Origin: Cruorifilaria tuberocauda
Lineage: Eukaryota; Nematoda; Chromadorea; Rhabditida; Onchocercidae
Length of the DNA stretch: 64,000 nt
NCBI GenBank assembly: GCA_013365365.1
Contig: JABVXU010000054.1
Location: forward strand, 162,297-226,296
Direction of reading: 5' to 3'
Positions within the stretch are counted from its first letter, which is position 1. Each line of letters opens with the position of its first letter. The notes below the pieces were generated by a model that made no database searches, was not told the DNA's origin, and was given only the letters and a program-made list of their open reading frames with translations. Of this stretch, positions 61,669 through 64,000 are shown piece by piece. The translations under genes were made by a program, and so were the position numbers.

Positions 61669-64000
61669 GAATTTTTGCGTATTATTAAGAGTTAAGGATT
61701 ATTTTGAAAAGGTATATCATAGGTATACTTGAAATTATTTCAATATTAATATATTATTAGAAGAAAATAACTACCAATTATGTGCATGTATTTTTTTTTG
61801 AAATAAAATTTAATAAATTGAAAGGGAGAAAAAGAAATAGAAAGAGAAATTCCGGAAAGAGAATATGAATTGAAAAAATGGTATTTTATCGAAATTATGA
61901 CTCTCTACGCATAATGAAATTCAATTTCATTATAAATTGAAAAATCTTTCTTTTTGCAAAAATAAATTGAAAATTTTTCTGCAGCAATTATATTCTCATT
62001 ATTGCAAAAAAGCATATTTATTATTTATGGCAATTTCTGTTATGCATGTCCCTTCTATACCTAATTCATTATTTGTATTCTCATTAAAACGTTTCAAATT
62101 AGCTGCGATAGAAAATTTTTTAATAAATTTTGCAAAAGCAAAACTTGCAACATATAAAAGTTTTGTAAATTTTTACATGCAATTTTTAGATGAAGTTTCA
62201 TTCCTATTATCATTGGAAAGTGATAATGACATTAAGAAGGTTATTTGATAATGAAATCAAAGTAATTAAATGCGACCAACTAGTCTTCTCTCTCTTTCTC
62301 TCTTCTTCTCTCTCTATTTCTTGATATTTATGTTCAATTTTATTAATATTCGAAATATGTGGTAGAAATACAGGAAGACAACGTTATTATTAATATATTA
62401 TTAGTGAGTTATAATCAATCTATAATGAATAAATGGCTTCCTAAAGTACAATGCCCTTCATTTGATAAATTGATAAAATTAGGGAATCAAGGATTGTTAT
62501 TCGTTTTAAATGAAACTTTTGAGAGAATATCCAAAATCAATTACTTTTTATTTGGATGCTCGAATGTGAATTAGAGTTATGTTTAAATTAATTAAAGTCA
62601 ATCGTTAATTGATATTCTAATGTTCTGAGAATATTTTGATTGAAAATGTAAAAGTAAATTTTGTGAATTTTCTTGCTTAACACAAAGATCATCTCGAAAT
62701 TTTTAAAAAAAGCGAATGAGAATTCAGATTGAAAAATTGATAAAAGAAAAATCATCCAGTATTTCTACTTTTGTGTTTCATTTACATCTTTAACTTTAAT
62801 TATATCTCAATTAATCTTCAATCTTGCTCAGGTATCATTCCATGTTAAAGATGATAATCATTAACAGTGAATAAAAACTGTAAATTTGAATAGGATAATG
62901 GAAAGAAACGAAATGAAAGCAACTAGAAAAGTAACGATATAATCAGAAGCGAAATAATTATCACTGACAAAACGATAATTAATGAAACTAATTTAAAAAA
63001 TTTAGATAACAAATGAAACGTTTCCAAATAAATTATAATTAAATTTGTCTGATCTTTCCGGTGAATTTCATAGAAACATTTATTTATAATAAGCGATAAG
63101 TGATAAATTCAACTTTAATACTTTCTTTCAAGTTTTAAATAACTCTTTGCAACAATTTCTTTGTTGTGGTCTTTGCTTAAATATTGTAAGTCATTGAATA
63201 GTAATTACTACTAGAATAGCTATATTCTTAATAGTTATTCTAAAATAAAATAGTTATCCTTGCTAATTTAAAATGACTTATCAAATTTACTTATATAATT
63301 ATTAAATTTTTCATTTGTTTATTCCTACTAGTCGAAATCTCTTTTGAATAACTTTCTGTTAAATAATTGAAAATTCCAATTTTATATTCCTTTACTTCAT
63401 ATGAGAATTATGGGAAAAATTTTTTCCAGTTAAATTATTGGATGAAATGAACTCAGTGAAGAATTCTTACTGATACTATCATTCACCTGTGAGAACATTC
63501 ATCAAGCAAACTTCGAATTTGCGAAAAAACAAATTTGCTGCTATTTTTAATTTTCATAAAGTTCCTTTTCATATTTAAATTTCATTTCCCATTGTATGTT
63601 AAAGTATTTAACGTATCACAAATTTAAATCATTTCACTCAATTCTTAAATTGTTGTTGTTTTAAAGCCCTATAATTATCTCTCAGCTAATAAAAGTTTCT
63701 AATGACAGATGATATATTAATGGGAGATTTCTTCTTGGTAAAATACAACAGAGAAATGGAAAAGCAAAACAGTAATGATTCCAGGTTAATTAATTTCCTT
63801 TAATTATTTAATTTACAATCATTTAAACCAAAATGTAAGCGATTAAAACGAATGGAAAGAAGCAAAAGAAACGGCTTCTACGGACAAAGGAAACTGTCAA
63901 GCTAAAGAATATTTATTTCAATCATTTCTGTCTGATGCTTCTGATCACCAGAATTCCTTCACTGATTATTTCCATTCCTTTATCATACATGCCTCTTCTC

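Larger units (their letters stand above)
58980..64000. other. About 5 kb without a supportable gene
   Basis: AT-rich sequence upstream of rabphilin. It presumably holds the rabphilin promoter and possibly non-coding 5' exons. The open frames (for example 59427-59708, 60630-60935, 61937-62248 and 62359-62574 on the plus strand) are dominated by Phe, Leu, Ile, Asn and Lys codons and lack splice or family support. CT/GA-rich runs occur near 59490-59520, 61070-61110 and 62280-62315. A 40-bp tandem duplication and a perfect inverted repeat are listed separately. Confidence 0.5.

Noticed and set aside
59427..62574. Several plus-strand open frames in the right-hand 5 kb
   Set aside because: AT-driven low-complexity codon content, one of them spans a tandem repeat, and none has family motifs or consistent splice sites.

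Overview
This AT-rich window (roughly 70% A+T by eye) is nuclear DNA from a nematode. Exons are short. Introns mostly open with GTAAGT-like donors and close with TTTTCAG-like acceptors. A perfect copy of the 22-nt nematode spliced leader SL1 lies at 2384-2405. The gene set is metazoan (CYLD, rabphilin, COQ5, POLDIP2, PMF1/Nnf1, TAX1BP3, an EF-hand rhomboid, PFK and an ABCA transporter), and the base composition and intron style resemble filarial worms. Genus cannot be settled from the sequence alone. I rebuilt the exon chains by hand from conserved protein motifs, splice-site consensus and reading-phase agreement. For seven of the eight main chains the phases close through to the stop codon; the PMF1 first junction stays open.

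Layout. (1) 1-4154: mostly non-coding. It holds the last two exons of an unidentified minus-strand gene (1315-1734), the SL1 copy and a 66-bp tandem duplication. (2) 4155-22393, minus: a 37-exon ABCA-type ABC transporter of about 1794 aa. Its 3.8-kb intron 34 contains a complete phosphofructokinase gene (5883-8331) on the same strand. The acceptor closing that intron reads TTTCAT instead of TTTCAG, exactly at the codon for the Ser of the second ABC signature motif. (3) 25174-26013, plus: TAX1BP3-like single-PDZ protein. (4) 26691-29375, minus: EF-hand rhomboid protease. (5) 30991-32551, plus: kinetochore protein PMF1/Nnf1. (6) 33864-44319, minus: CYLD deubiquitinase, 21 exons, 1112 aa. (7) 45172-47988 and 48419-51395, plus: COQ5 and POLDIP2, two mitochondrial-type proteins in tandem about 430 bp apart, a possible operon. 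(8) 52006-58979, minus: rabphilin, 16 exons, 869 aa. (9) 58980-64000: about 5 kb with no convincing gene.

The genes do not form one pathway; this is an ordinary eukaryotic neighbourhood. The points that stand out are the nested PFK gene with the broken host splice acceptor, the genomic SL1 copy without a recognisable Sm site, and the COQ5-POLDIP2 pair. No bacterial-type system, CRISPR array, virus or intact transposon was seen.
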